A DNA stretch of 64,000 nucleotides. Origin: Trema orientale (Eukaryota > Streptophyta > Magnoliopsida > Rosales > Cannabaceae). Positions within the stretch are counted from its first letter, which is position 1. Every line of letters starts with the position of its first letter. Below are positions 1 to 12,208 of this stretch, piece after piece. The position numbers and the translations under genes were made by a program. The notes beneath the pieces were generated by a model. That model worked only from the letters and a program-made list of their open reading frames with translations. It was not told where the DNA came from and did no database searches. The stretch spans positions 1,035,946 through 1,099,945 of the forward strand of contig JXTC01000048.1 of the NCBI GenBank assembly GCA_002914845.1. The letters are read 5' to 3'.

Positions 1-1700
1 CTGCCTGATACCTACCCCAGAAGGACACCTATGTGTCTATGCCTACCGTATCATATGGGATAATCAGAAGACCCTGCGCGGGTTTACGGGCTCTCATATA
101 GGGCAGAAATACTGGTGGCCCGCCAAACACTGCGATGCCTAAGATGTATCTCATGTGTAACCTATAGTACGTACAATATTTAATATTTCACAATAACTAT
201 GCATCAAAGAAATAATCGAATCATGCTTTAAAATCCCACTTGGTATTATTCTGGAATTTACTGTAACATGGGTAAGACACCACTGTATTACCTCATAATC
301 ACAATTTAAAAATATGTATAAAAGTCTACACAATCCAATCCCAGTATAACACAATGTATTTTTACAATTTAGTAAACCATCGCATAAATTAAGATTTTTC
401 ATAAATTAGTTATAAATCAAATAAGTATAAAACTAGGTAAATGAACCCCTACCTCGATATGGTAGTAATACCAAGCAAACGAAGCTCGAACAAATTCACG
501 TTGGTTACTTGGGTATTCGGACGGTTGTTTCAGGATTGCGATAAGTTTACTTGAAAAAGTGACTTTTCACTAGAGCCTCAAATGGAGAAATGGAGAACAC
601 CACTGAATTTAGAGCACACAAAAATGCTAGGTTAGATATATAATTTATCAAAAGTGGGTCCCGGTGCAGGAACCAACCAGCGACGTGGAAAATGGTACTA
701 TTCACGAGCCATGCCCTAGATTTTCGTGTCACTTTGAAACATAGTCATATTTTATATCAAAATTCATCTCTCGACCTCACTTAGTCCAAATTCGAAATCG
801 GAATTCAATTTCAAGGTCCCGAGCATTAAATGGGCTTAAAAATCTGAAAGTTACAAAAATATCATTTTCTTGAAATATTTAGATAAATGTCCATTTTTCA
901 ATTCCAAATTTTACACGTTCCAGATATCGATTTATTACGAAAATAATCATATTTGTTCTTGTTTCAAACTCCTCTTTTAGATCATAAAAGTTTCACGATC
1001 AAAATAATTTATTTACAAAAATAATTACTAAAATATCATTTTTCTAAAAATAATTACAAGAATAGCAATTTTCAATTCGAAATTCCTAACAATCGTAAAC
1101 TCAATTCCACAGAGGCAATCATCTCTTTTTATGAATTAAATCCTCCAACAATTCACTAACCATCACCAACAAATCATATGATATCCAAAATATTTGTTAA
1201 ATACTGAAATCAAATTTTGACAAATCGACCGTAAAAATTCAAATGCTCACCGGAGCTTACATGTCGGAAGTTAGTGGCCAAAAACTATCGGGAACTTCGG
1301 GGAGAATTCCTCGTCCTTCCACGTCGGCTGACGGCGAAAACTCGCTGCTGAAATCGCCAAAAATGGCAACAACCACAGCGACTTTGACGAAATTTTTACG
1401 CGGCTGGGTGGCACGAGCAGTGGCGTTGGCCAACAGCGCTCTTTCGTAGGCAAGTGGTGGAGCTGCCTGGGCGGCGCGTCGGCGAGCTGGAGCCGTGGTG
1501 TGCCGACGTTGCTCCGCTGTAGAGGAGCTTGACCTCCTTGGTTGAGCTTCTGGGGTTTTCAGCATCAAAGAAGGAAAACTTCAAGGATTTATGGGCAATT
1601 GTTGAAGTTAAGGGGACACATGGCAAAATTTGGTAAGTGTTGTACTGTTTATAAAATATGTTATATACCCGGATTTTGAAATTTCTTTTCACATATGCCC
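1..1700. repeat. Unclassified repeat-like DNA, GC-rich block near 1240-1560
   Basis: I see no intact gene here. The first ~130 bases and the 1240-1560 block are far more GC-rich than the surrounding AT-rich DNA. The block is open in several frames on both strands, but no frame resembles a known protein. Abrupt composition change without a coherent reading frame suggests LTR-retrotransposon remnants. I could not find paired LTRs or a target duplication, so the class is a guess. Confidence 0.3.
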
Positions 1701-2540
1701 TTAAATTATCGTTCTTTAGTCCTTAATTTCAAAAATTTCTTGCACAAAAATCCAGTTGAACCTAGACTTAAATCAGCCCATATTCATTCAATAATTCATA
1801 TTTTAAATTTTTTTAATTAATTTTTAATTAATTTTTTTTTTATATTTTTTTGATCAAAAGACCAAAATACCCTTCATTAAAAGTGAGATTTTACAAAAAT
1901 ACTCCTATGTGTAGGAGGGATAAAACCTAGAATTTCCATATATATATGGTTTTTGGCATGGTTGTCATCTGAATTTTTTGTGGATTGGCAATGTAGCCCC
2001 TGAATTAAAATTTTTTACAATTAGCTCCTTAAATTCTCAAAATAGTGGCAATTAACTCCAAACTGTTAAGGGCTATTAAATTATAAACGGAAATAATATG
2101 TGCCAGTCATATGATGCATTCTTTAGGGGTGTAAATGGTATTTCTTTAAATAGTCATTTATTTAGGGTGAAAATAAAAAGAAATTTAAAAATTTTGGTAA
2201 AAATAAAAAAGTTTAAAATTCAAACTTTACTAAAATTATCTCTAATCTAATTTAAATTACCCATAATTAACTAAAATCAATTAAAATTTAATTGAAATTA
2301 TTTAAATTTAAAAATATTAAAAAAATAAATTTAAATTCATTATGTTTCTCTATACCTTTTATCGTGAAAAAGACGTATTGAATTTTAATTGGGGCAAAAA
2401 TAATAGCTATAGATATTTATAAAAAAAAAAAAATACACACTAGATTAGCGCCCTTACATATAGATATGGCTGTAAACAATCACTATAGCTTTTGCGGTTG
2501 ATTTTTTGGAATATATGTAGTTTTTGAGGTTGGTTTTTGG
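1701..2540. other. AT-rich intergenic DNA
   Basis: Homopolymer-rich AT sequence with no supportable gene, RNA or complete element. Confidence 0.6.
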
Positions 2541-3448
2541 GATATACACAAGCTTCTTACGTTGCACAAGTCGACTGGGAAAACGATTTGTTGGCTGCCG
2601 TCCAACTGCTTATCTGTAGCTGTAGAATATTCTCGACCTAACTCATGGTTTATTCTAGATCAAGATGTCATGTATGTTGTCTTAATTATTAATCCATTGA
2701 GAATGTCTTGTTACTTTTTGTTTCCTCTTTAATCATGTCTGCTATAAATATATATGGGCACTAATTCAGTAGTTATTTTTTTTTTTTTTTAACCTATACA
2801 TAGATATCGTTTTGACTCATGAAAATTTATCATGCATATTTTTTTATAGTAAAAAGTAAAAAAAAAATAGCATTAATGATGTATATTTTTTCATACACCT
2901 CATTATACAAGATATATACCTCTTTCTCTTAGTCTTTTGAGTAGTAAATTTAGGGAATGCTTTGTGTCACTATCATATGATATTGTACTAACAAAAAATT
3001 TATATGTTCATTAAAATTGCATATCTGATTTAGAAGTTAATTGTGGGCATGTGCTTAACATCGAGGGCGCTTTGATACAAGACTACTATCTCCAAACACA
3101 ACTTACCGGGTTCATGTTTACCACAAGACGACCGAGGTCTATGGATACAATTTCAACGACTTCTCATCCTCATCACCTCCCACGGTCGTCTCCATGAGAC
3201 TTTTGAAGAATGATAAATTTGTCAAAAAATCAATGTTCACCACCAATTTGGTGAGCCTTTATAATACGTCATCATCTAGAGATGAAGATGGATATTTAAA
3301 GCTTCAGATGGGAGAGTTTACTAACATTAACACACGTGATTTTGATACCGTGGAGATGAGTTTAATGGAGCTAGAAGAACTTGATTTTTATTATGGGCCG
3401 GCTATAATTTTCCTTGGCATTTTATTTAAGGCTGTATATCAGGACTAA
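2541..3448 (+). pseudogene. PP2-B-like F-box gene relic (copy A), lacks the F-box exon
   Basis: This is a decayed 3' part of a phloem-protein-2-like (PP2-B) F-box gene. The block near 2541-2660 matches the second exon of copy B (13302-14331, opposite strand), but its reading frame is broken by indels and stops. The block 3055-3448 matches the last exon. It carries the family's TRLLSPNTTY segment (frame-shifted by one base near 3068), then an open frame from about 3182 to the stop at 3446. That frame contains the lectin-like end with GEFTN and the terminal FYYGPAIIF strand. No F-box-encoding exon was found upstream. In the known family an N-terminal F-box binds Skp1 and the PP2 domain binds glycans or partner proteins. 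Neither function is expected here. It was probably formed by duplication with copy B. Confidence 0.7.
2757..2915 (-). mobile_element. Partial MITE copy (family also at 30985 and 37488), inside copy A
   Basis: This stretch matches the reverse complement of the elements at 30985-31219 and 37488-37719. Shared parts are the GGGCACTAA-type end, a long T run, the ACATAGATATCGTTTTGA-like block and the ATTAATGATGTA core. It is truncated at one end. It lies between the second- and third-exon relics of the PP2-B-like copy A, so it interrupts the old intron. Confidence 0.55.
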
Positions 3449-3459
3449 GAGGATCTTAC

Positions 3460-5015
3460 TCGGAATGTTAGATATTTGCAAAACAGGGCTAAAATAGTAG
3501 AAAAACCATACTTCAATTTTATTTTTTTTGGCAGTCATCTCACTGTATACTGTATAATGTCCTAAATGGGTAAGTGACATGAATGGATGAGAAACATAGC
3601 ACTTCTCAAATTGAGCTCTTTAGCCAAATGGTCAAAGTTTGGATTATAGTTTGTAAAACAGTTGTTTTTTAAATACTGCTAAAAAATGACCGAATTTTAA
3701 AAATTATTTAAGAAATGACTCTTTTTCGTATTTAGTAAATCAAAATATATTGATTGATTTTTTGAAAATTGATTGATTTTTTTTACAATTGATTTATTTT
3801 TTAAAAAATTGATTTACTTTATAAAAAATATATATCAATTTAAAAAAACTATTTATCAAAATAAAATTATAAAACAGTCATTTATTAAATAAGTGTAAAA
3901 AACGGTAATTTCTTAAATTGATCTTTAAAAAAAGGCTATTTCTTGTAAATACTCTCTTATATTTCTATTCTCTTTACGGCCCATTACTAATTAATAAAAA
4001 TATAGCCTAGAATTGAACGGGAGCTATAGGAAAGTTTACTAGAAGCCTCCGTAGTAAGAGAGAATTCATTAAACTCCCATTGTCATGCCAACATCTAAAT
4101 TTACTTAAAATACCTTATTTTTTAGCAAACATTAAAATATGTTCTTCTCCAACAAACTCCAAATTATTTCTGCCACTACTGCTATCTATAGCATCTTATC
4201 ACTACCGCGAATTCTAATATCAACTAAGGATGTGTTTTACTAGGGTCGAAGTATTTTTATTGCAATTGAATATTTGATCCCGATAATTTTGACTGGGTCG
4301 AAAAATTTTCGATTGGGTCCAATGGTTGAAAATTTTTTATTCCAGTAATAATATTTTGACCGTAGTTGAATATGTTCAGTTACTTATCCTGACCACACCT
4401 TCTTTACTTGCCTTTCAACCCAAATTGAGTTAGGGTAATTTTAAAATTCCAAATTTTTCATTAAATAAAAAATCTAATTTTGTAAATAGTTTATAATTTA
4501 TCTATTGTTTAAATAAATATTTGAAAAAATGGTCAAAATTAAGAATGTGTCGTAACAAAATAATATGCCTTGCCCAACAATGAATTGGATCTAAATGCCA
4601 ACCAACGCGGCCGTTAGAGCGTGCAGCACCTTTTGCAAACAACTCGGTAAAGGAAAATATAAATCCACGACAAATGAATTGACTGAAATAAACTAAAGAG
4701 CCAAAGGAGCTCATCTAAACAGCCGCATTTTATCAAACGACAAAACTAGTTGCATCAATTTGCGGCTTAAATGTGTATTAAATACATAAATGGACGAAAA
4801 ATAGAAATATTTTTATTCTTTTTCATCTGTTTTCATTACAGTTCGTTACGAATCAGTAAATATAATGTTTTAAGTGTTGAAACTCATTTGACAAAATTTT
4901 AAAGGCAATTTTTGGATACTGTAGTTCATGATTCTTTTGTAAGTAGAGGTGTAAAGTTCATAAATAAATTTAGATCAAATCTGAGCAACCTTTATGAGTT
5001 TGTGGTGTTGGACAC
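3460..5015. other. AT-rich intergenic DNA with short imperfect repeats
   Basis: There is no gene. Around 3740-3840 an ATTGATTTATTTTTT-like unit recurs about four times. A block near 4225-4390 is rich in GTCGAAA/TTTTCGAC words, similar to those near 12300-12430 and 62215-62340, which suggests one dispersed repeat family. Confidence 0.45.
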
Positions 5016-5434
5016 GGCTATGTTTGGTAGAGAGGAAAGAAAATAGGAGGGAAGGAAAAATTAGGAGGGAAAGAAAATGTGTAGGATAGAAAGGAAAGTG
5101 TCTTTCCTCAATTGTTATTTGGTATGTAGGAAGGAAAGAAAATTAGTAATATTTTAAAATGACTATTTTGCTTTTTTTATTAAAATTTTAAAAGTAGTAT
5201 ACAAGGTTAATTTGGTAAATTTACTTTAAAGCATTTGTAAAAAAATTTTTCCTCTCCCTTTTCTCTCCATTTTTGGAAGGAAAATATTGGAGTGGGTCCC
5301 ATCATATTTTTCCCTCCCATTTTCTCTTCCCTTCCCTTTTCTCTCTTACCAAACAACCCAAATTTTTTTTTTCCCTCCACTTTTCCCTCAAAACTTTTCA
5401 TTCCTCTCCCTTTTCCTTCCTACCAAACATAGCC
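5016..5434. mobile_element. Tourist/Harbinger-like MITE, copy 1
   Basis: The element starts with GGCTATGTTTGGTA and ends with its near-perfect inverse TACCAAACATAGCC. It has a purine-rich left half and a pyrimidine-rich right half, so it can fold back over most of its 419 bp. Copies at 9083-9481 and 63304-63677 share the termini. The third copy has a clear TTA target duplication, which assigns the family to PIF/Harbinger. No transposase is encoded. Confidence 0.7.
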
Positions 5435-6690
5435 TTTCCCTTTGACATTCTTTTATTTTAAAATAAGCAAACTGTCTAAAATAATTTTTACGGTTTCAAT
5501 TGCTTTTAGAATCTATAAGCACCCTCTCAAAATAATTACAAACCAGTCTTATTTGTAATTAGTCACTAAAGAATAGATTGCGGTTGTAATATTAACTATA
5601 CTTGTATATATGGAGGGATCTTTCTCCCTAATCTTAGTCATTTTCTGATGATTGTGTTGTAGTTTTATGATTATTGCAGTTTTTTATATTTTATGTGTTG
5701 TGGTATATATTTGACTTCTGCCGTTAAAAATTTAGATGGTTTTAATTGTCGTTTACATATTGAAGTTTGCAAGAAGCATGTTGTTTCTGTAAATTTGACT
5801 TTAGTAACATTGTCGTTTTCCTGGACCTGTGGTTAATTTACCTTTGCTTTCAACTTACACAATTTTTTCTTTTTCCTTTTTTGAGGGATTTTTAAGATGC
5901 ACAATTCTTCTATGCAATTATTGTCGCTAATAAATGATGTTTTCTACTGATGGTGTTGTCGTTCATAGGCAACTTAGTGGTTCTAATAAAATGTCGTCGC
6001 TTCTCGTATTACTATGTCGTTTCTAAAATAGGAAAGAGAAAATCGCTTTCGGTGATCATAACTCAACTCAAAGTCTTTTTTTGAAACCCAATTACGTGCT
6101 TCGAAACCCAACGGTGGAGAAACCCGCCCGTAATTTTCAACGCAAAAAGACAAAAAATACGGCGTCGTTTCAATTCCTAATCCTTGTACGGCGTCGTTTC
6201 AATTTAGAGCGTGATCTCCAGCGGTTGCGATGTGAAATAAACGGTCGTCCCCGGGCAAGGCAGTCACGATCGAAGCCGCCGATTGGATCAAACAATTGAC
6301 GTTCAGAAAATCACTTGTGGGACCCACTGTCCCAGTCCTGGGGAGCGCGTGTGTCGCGTGTGCTACCAGGTGAGGGACCCAACAAGATCTCACGGGATGG
6401 AGCCAACCCGAACCAACTTCATTAGTCGACATACAATAAGGTACCCTCAGCTGGAATCCTCTTCATCTTTCTCAATTTTTTTTATTTAAATAAAAAATAA
6501 ACCTTCATTACACTCTTCTAGATTTCTCTCTTCCCACTCTTTTTATCATATTCTTTAATTTTTACAGTGATTATACCAATCTTGTTCTTCTAATCTCCTT
6601 CTCAGTTACATAAATCTTCTTCTGCTATTGCAAGAAAAAAAAAAAAAAAAAAAACGCATTCTAAGCCAGAAGCCTTGAAGCCCATTGGCC
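5435..6690. promoter_or_regulatory. Upstream region of the folate-biopterin transporter gene
   Basis: No gene is visible at 5435-6080. From about 5740 the words TGTCGTTT/TGTCGTC recur many times. A perfect 18-base direct repeat, TACGGCGTCGTTTCAATT, occurs at 6159 and 6187. A pyrimidine-rich stretch at 6440-6640 and an A run near 6632 precede the coding exon and are compatible with promoter and 5' leader. Transcription start is not determinable from sequence. Confidence 0.4.
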
Positions 6691-6728
6691 AATATTATGA
6701 TTTACCAATTGGGCTGTTGTCAAAATCC

Positions 6729-6944
6729 ATGGAGAACAACTCTTACCCCTCAGATCTTGAAGACCCCTTCGTTGAAAAAGTCTCCCTTTTGCTCAAAACC
6801 AGTCCTTGGTTTTCATCCCCAGAATCCAGACGCCATGAACGGAGAAACAAAGTCCAGAACCCAGCTGAAAAACCCCACCCTGGTGACCTCCTCAGTCCAA
6901 GTTTTTCACCGGAGGAGCGAAGAGAGAAGTGGGCCTCTCTCTGA
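6729..6944 (+). promoter_or_regulatory. Upstream ORF (71 aa) overlapping the transporter start
   Basis: An ATG at 6729 opens a 71-codon frame that stops at 6942-6944, out of frame with the transporter and overlapping its first 110 bases. If it is in the mRNA it would be an overlapping upstream ORF able to lower translation from the ATG at 6835. Alternatively the true transporter N-terminus uses the in-frame ATG at 6697, or this frame once encoded the N-terminus and was frame-shifted. Confidence 0.35.
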
Positions 6945-8662
6945 GATGTTGGTCTTGTGTGGACTCGGGTATTGGGTTCAGGGCTTTAGGTGCTTTCCAT
7001 GGCTGGCTTTGAACTTCCACATGACCCACAACCTCAATTTGCACCCTTCGATCTTGCAGCTTGTTCAGAACTCTGGTAACCTTCCCATGGCGGCCAAGCC
7101 TCTGTATGGGATCCTATCTGACGCTTTTTACATCAATGGTGCTCGTAGAATACCTTATATTTCTATTGGAGGTTGGTTGACTTTGACTTGTCTCATTGAT
7201 GTAGCTTTTTTTTAGTTCTGAAATTGCGTATATTGTTACCATATCCATTGTGTTTTTCTCCTTATTTTTATTGTAAATCCATATATTCATTGTGTCATAA
7301 TCTTCCTTTGTTTGGTTTTGTATATTCTTATCCCCATCTTTTGTTTCCTTTATTAGAATTACTAGAAGAGTAAGATTCTAGGTGTCTCTGCAATCATAAT
7401 GAAATCCGAATGTTCTATTTGGGAAAAGTTTAATCTTTTATTTGTGGGAGAAAAGTTTGGAACTTCTGTAAATGCAGTAAACCTCCTAATGGAGTTCGAA
7501 CTTATCAGTTATTTTGCAGGTTCTATCTTGGGGGTCACTAGCATTGATCCCTGTCGCTGGTCAATCCCTTCTTACCCTTATGGCATTTGTTCTTCTCAGT
7601 AATTTTGGAGCATCCATTACTGAAGTCGCTAAGGATGCTCTTGTCGCTGAGTATGGTCAGAAACACAATTTGAATGGTCTACAATCTTATGCTTTAATGG
7701 CTTCAGCAGCTGGTGGAATCCTAGGCAACTTACTAGGTGGACTTTTCTTAATGAAAGCACCACCCAGAACCATTTTTTTTCTTTTCACAGTTTTGCTTTA
7801 CCTTCAACTCGGGTTTTCATTGAGAACAAGAGAGGAATCTCTTGGCTTAGCAACATTGCCAGATAATGGACTTACGGAAAAATCAATCTTAGAAAGCCTT
7901 AGAACACAGTTTTCTGAGCTAAGAATGGCAATAAGTGATGAAAGCATATACCGCCCTCTTAGTTGGATAGTAGCTTCAATTGTTATGGTCCCAAGCCTAT
8001 CAGGTTCCATCTTCTGCTATCAAACACAGTGTCTACATCTCGATCCTTCAGTCATTGGTATGTCTCGAGTAGTTGGTCAGCTAATGCTTCTTTCCACGAC
8101 TGTACTTTACAACCGTTACGGGAAAAGAGTTCCCATGAGGAATTTGGTTAGTGCAGTTCAGATTCTTTATGCTGGTTCTGTTCTTCTTGACCTTATTCTA
8201 ATGAAACAGATGAACCTTAAGCTAGGGATTCCAAACGAAATCTTTGCCCTTTGTTTTGCGGGATTGGCTGAAACTATTGCTCAATTCAAGCTGCTACCTT
8301 TCACAGTTCTATTTGCTAGTTTATGTCCTAGAGGCTGTGAAGGCTCTCTTACTTCCTTCTTGGCATCAGCTTTGTGCTTATCGTCAATTGTAAGTGGTTG
8401 TTTGGGTATTGGATTGGCTCTTCTGCTTGGAATAACATCAGGTGACTACTCAAGGCTGCCTTTGGGGATTTTAGTACAGTTCATTGCAGCTTTGGTTCCC
8501 TTGTTATGGGCTCACCATCTACCCATGTCACAAGGAACCGCTGAGAAGGAGAAAAAGAGAGGACTGAGTAAAAGAACTCGGCGAAATAGAAGGATTGGAA
8601 GAGTAGTGCTTGGATCCTTTTATGTTTACCGACGTGAGAGAGAATCCGAGATGCAGAGGTGA
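6835..8662 (+). CDS. Folate-biopterin transporter family protein (BT1/FBT, MFS-like), 2 exons
   Basis: This is a multi-pass membrane carrier of the folate-biopterin transporter family, thought to move folates or pterins. The individual substrate is unknown. Proposed exons are 6835-7171 and 7509-8662, giving 496 aa. The junction restores IGVILQVLSWGS, which matches the Arabidopsis At1g64890 protein as I remember it. Visible family segments are GLGYWVQGFRCFPWLALNF, the KPLYGILSDAFYI loop, LLSNFGASITEVAKDALVAEYG, GLQSYALMASAAGGILGNLLGG, LDPSVIGMSRVVGQLMLL and the basic tail GLSKRTRRNRRIGRV. The ATG at 6835 has a good context (CGCCATGAA). An in-frame ATG at 6697 would add 46 residues, so the start is uncertain. 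The first exon is overlapped by an upstream ORF. The intron is 337 bp. Confidence 0.93.
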
Positions 8663-9082
8663 AGAAGCTAGTTTGTTCAACAGTTTTCTTCTTCTAGAGA
8701 TCAAAGATGATGGAGATGGGAGTGCAGGAAGTATAGGAGATGAGGCTTCGGCAGTCCGAAATGCCTTGGTTTGTTCTCCATACACTTGAATTGATGACTT
8801 ACATGAGGCTCTCCATTTCTCCAAGTAACTTTAAGATGAATTTTCCACTTAATTGAGGCCAAATATTCTTCCTTGTGCAAATGATTTTGATCTCAAAGAA
8901 CGTAAGTATTTTTTTGCAAGAAAATTTTGGCGTCGCCATGTAAATATCATAAGTTCTGAGCTTTGATTTTTAGTTTTAATATTATTTGTGCAAGATTTGA
9001 TGGATGCATTGCTTTATGATGCAAATGGGATTAAAACGAAACTATTACTAAATGATAAATCTTGGCCCAGGAAGAAAAAATT
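8663..9082. other. 3' flank of the transporter gene
   Basis: Probable 3' untranslated region followed by AT-rich spacer. No separate gene is visible. Confidence 0.4.
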
Positions 9083-9481
9083 CTATGTTTGGTTGGATAG
9101 ATGGGAGGAAGGATGGAGAGTGGTGGAGGGAGAAGAGTGGAGGGAGTGGCCAAATCTATTATTTGGTTAGAAGGATAGGAGGAGGGAGAGGAGAGGGGGA
9201 GAGATTAGGAATCTCTTTGGGTCCACCAAAGCCAGTCCTTCTCCCATTGGAAGGATTGAAGAAAAGTGGATAAATTGACTAATTTACTCTCCAAAAATAT
9301 TGTTAAGAAAAGAATAAAGTAAAAAATATAGCAAATTTATTAATAACTACTCTCCATCCTTCTTACTCTTTATCCTTCGTACCAAACAACTTAAGGGATT
9401 GTAACACTCTTCTCCCTCCTTCACACTCTTCATCATTCTTAGTCTTCTCATCCTTCCTACTCTCCCTCCTACTAAACATAG
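9083..9481. mobile_element. Tourist/Harbinger-like MITE, copy 2
   Basis: The termini CTATGTTTGGTT and ACTAAACATAG mirror each other and match the elements at 5016 and 63304. The left half is GGA-rich and the right half CTCC-rich. Ends are slightly degraded and I could not fix a target duplication. No coding capacity. Confidence 0.6.
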
Positions 9482-10039
9482 TGTAAAAATAGAGAAGAGA
9501 TGAGTACATAACAACCTCAATCCAAAAATTGCTGAAAAGGAAAGAAAAAAAAAAAATCAGTTTTGATAAAAATAGCATTGTTTGATTTGAAATTTTTTGT
9601 GTAAACTATATTAGATTGTCAATCAATCCAGTGAATTTTATCTAGTTTAAAATTCTTTTTTGTTGTCATTGTTTATAAAATCACTTACAAATTCATAGCT
9701 TCCTTTGATGTTTAACTTATTGAATTTTGACATTTTGATTTAATGTTTCTCCCAGAAAAAAATCAATAATATGCACAACTGTTTTGGAAATTTACATCAA
9801 ATAGGCAACTTATGTTCCTTGCCGGATGAACTTAATATAAAATAAAAATAAAAGCCTTAATTATCATGTCACCCACGATTTACCATTACTAAATGCTCTA
9901 AGCATAAACCTATTTAAAAACAAAAACAAAAATAAATAAATGAACAAAAAAATCCTAATCCAAGGTTGTTAGTCCTCGAGTTCTTATAACTATTAAGATA
10001 TATGGTTGTAAGTCCTTTTTATGTCTTATTTATTGTAAT
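9482..10039. other. AT-rich spacer
   Basis: No supportable feature. Confidence 0.5.
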
Positions 10040-11875
10040 CGACCCAAGTAGTGGTGGATTTGGTTGAACACGATGGAGTAGAGTGAGCTAGAATGGTGGT
10101 GGATTTGATAAGGCTGAACTGATATAGTCCATCTCTAAGAGTCCCTTAGAGTAGGATTGCCCTAGTGGCTAGGTCTTTACAAGACAAATATAAGAGTGAA
10201 ATTAAAAAATCATTTGATTGTCTTTTGCAAATTGTGACGCACCAAGAAGATTTTTTGTGTTGTGTGAAACATGCAGCAAGTTTTTAAGCAAAAAGGGTTT
10301 ACTAACAGATATAGAATGAGTAGGAAAAAATTTAGAGTGTCCAATATGAGAGATTTTTATACTTGCTCCATTTCCCATGTGAAGCTTGTTTGCACCAAGA
10401 TACTCAGTGCCTATATTAAGGTTTGCCAAATCATTTGTGACATGGTTGGTAGCACTGGAGTCTGAATACCAGTTGTTGTCAGGATGGGCCTTCAGATGAA
10501 TTAAACATGGCTGCCATAGTCGAGGTAGAGTTCACCCCACTATTGTTTTGCTTATTCTGTGTGCCCACTTGGCCGTTGAAGTTTTGATTTGAGCTAAAAT
10601 CTTGAAATGAACTGTCAAATGATAATAGCATCTCTGAACCGTCTGCCCAAGCTTGCCACAAAGCTGGCATTGGGCATATCCTTAACCACCGCTGCGGCCA
10701 CGATTGTTCAGAAAGTTTCCGCGCCCTTGGTTATTGTTGATACGCTGCACTAGTTCCTCTTCCTTGGTTGTTTTGTAAGCAAGGTTGGTAGAGAGTAGAG
10801 AACCGTTAGTGTTGATGGTTGTGCTTCGTTCCAGACTAGTTTCACAGCTTTGCAAGATTTCACTTACATCGTTGAGAGAATAGGGAACCTCTCATGAGGT
10901 GACGGTGACAACACTAGCAAGAATACAGAGAATCTAGTCTTCCTCTGAGTTACGGTGGCCAATAGATGCCAAGATGCCTGAACAACCCTTTACCTTGGTG
11001 AGATATTCTCTCATACTCATACTACCTTTTTTGAGAGACTACATCTACAGCTTATATTGCATGATTTTCTCCTGGGATTGAGTGGCAAAGGATCGAGACA
11101 GAGTATTCCAAATCTTACTGGAGGAATCATTGCTAACCATGTTGACAAGAGCGCTCTCACTGATAGAGGCGAGAAGCTAAGAAGCTAGCAGCTGGTCTTG
11201 GCGAACCCAAGTTGTGTACTCGGGGTTGATATTTCTTGGGTTTCCATCTCTAGGTAGGAATTATTCTGGGCACTGATACGTACCAAAGAGGAAGTGCTCA
11301 AGGCCGTAGCCTCTGACTGCTATAAATACTTGTTACTTCTAAATCAGGTAGTAGTGGAAAGCCCTAATCAGGAAAAATCACTGGCAAAGGAGGAAATTTC
11401 ACTATGTCGAAAATAAGGTACAGAAGGTAGAGTGTTATACGGCTAAGCCAAAATATATAGAATCCCCAAAAATCCTAAAATACATGTGTATGGACGAAAA
11501 ACGGCTGAACAAAACAGATCCATACCGCGGGGGCAGAGCCCCCACACCCCCAATAAGATCAGTGGTGGGCTCTGGGATCGGGCCTATCGGCCCGATCCCT
11601 CCGCTTCCACCACAGATCTCAAATTTTCTCCTAATTACAAAATTGCCATATATGTTGCACCGCGAAGCTTTCAGGCTGGGGCAAACATAATTCGGGTCAT
11701 GAACTCTAACAGAGACAAATAGAGACTGGCTGATTGAAGGGATTAGTGATTTGTATTTGAGGTGGAGTTGCAGGTTGAACATTTAGAGCTGGGTCAATAA
11801 TCTGAGAGATGAGTTATTGGTTAGGGTTTTGAGAGCAGCCATAAATGTAGAAGTTGGCTGCTCTAATACCATAAA
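10040..11875 (-). mobile_element. Decayed Ty1-copia retrotransposon, gag and start of pol
   Basis: Read on the minus strand from right to left, this is a broken copia gag-pol. A primer-binding site near 11862 (TGGTATTAGAGC) is one base from the complement of initiator tRNA-Met. Gag-like sequence follows at 11100-10700 with many stops. Then comes a zinc knuckle CQLCGKLGQTVQRC near 10670-10630, in which the expected His is Gln. The gag-pre-integrase/protease region at 10429-10202 contains NLNIGTEYLGANKLHMGNGA. Further degraded pre-integrase sequence runs to about 10040. Integrase, reverse transcriptase and the distal LTR are absent, so this is a 5' fragment. A GC-rich insert of unknown origin lies near 11525-11610. 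Confidence 0.75.
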
Positions 11876-12208
11876 AGGATTTGGATAACCTCAATATTAT
11901 ATTAAAATGAGCTCAAGAATGAGCATAGCACTTTAAGAGTAAATATACAAGAGATAAAACAAACAGAGGTTAAGAGGGAAGGATATCGTTTCTACATGTG
12001 TCAATATACAATATGATAGCAAAGGAATCCTATAATTCCCAAATGATTGTATTGGCTCTACGGAAGGGTCTAAACAGCTTTGAGAGCAACAGATAGAATT
12101 GACAGCTAATGATTTGCTGTCAGAGATATTTAGAAGAGGGCAGCTGCTACCGAGATGGCAAAATGACCATGAGCTTCATACAGCGACAATTAGCTTTGAG
12201 GCTTTGAC
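11876..12208 (-). repeat. Putative 5' LTR of the copia fragment
   Basis: This ~333-bp stretch abuts the primer-binding site of the copia fragment. On the minus strand it begins TGTCAAAGCC and ends just before the binding site. The terminal CA is not preserved. There is no second LTR to compare, so the outer boundary is inferred from the TG start. Confidence 0.45.

Noticed and set aside
1243..1692. Overlapping frames in the GC-rich block near 1240-1690 as a gene
   Set aside because: No frame shows a family signature, splice structure or consistent codon usage; more like repeat DNA.
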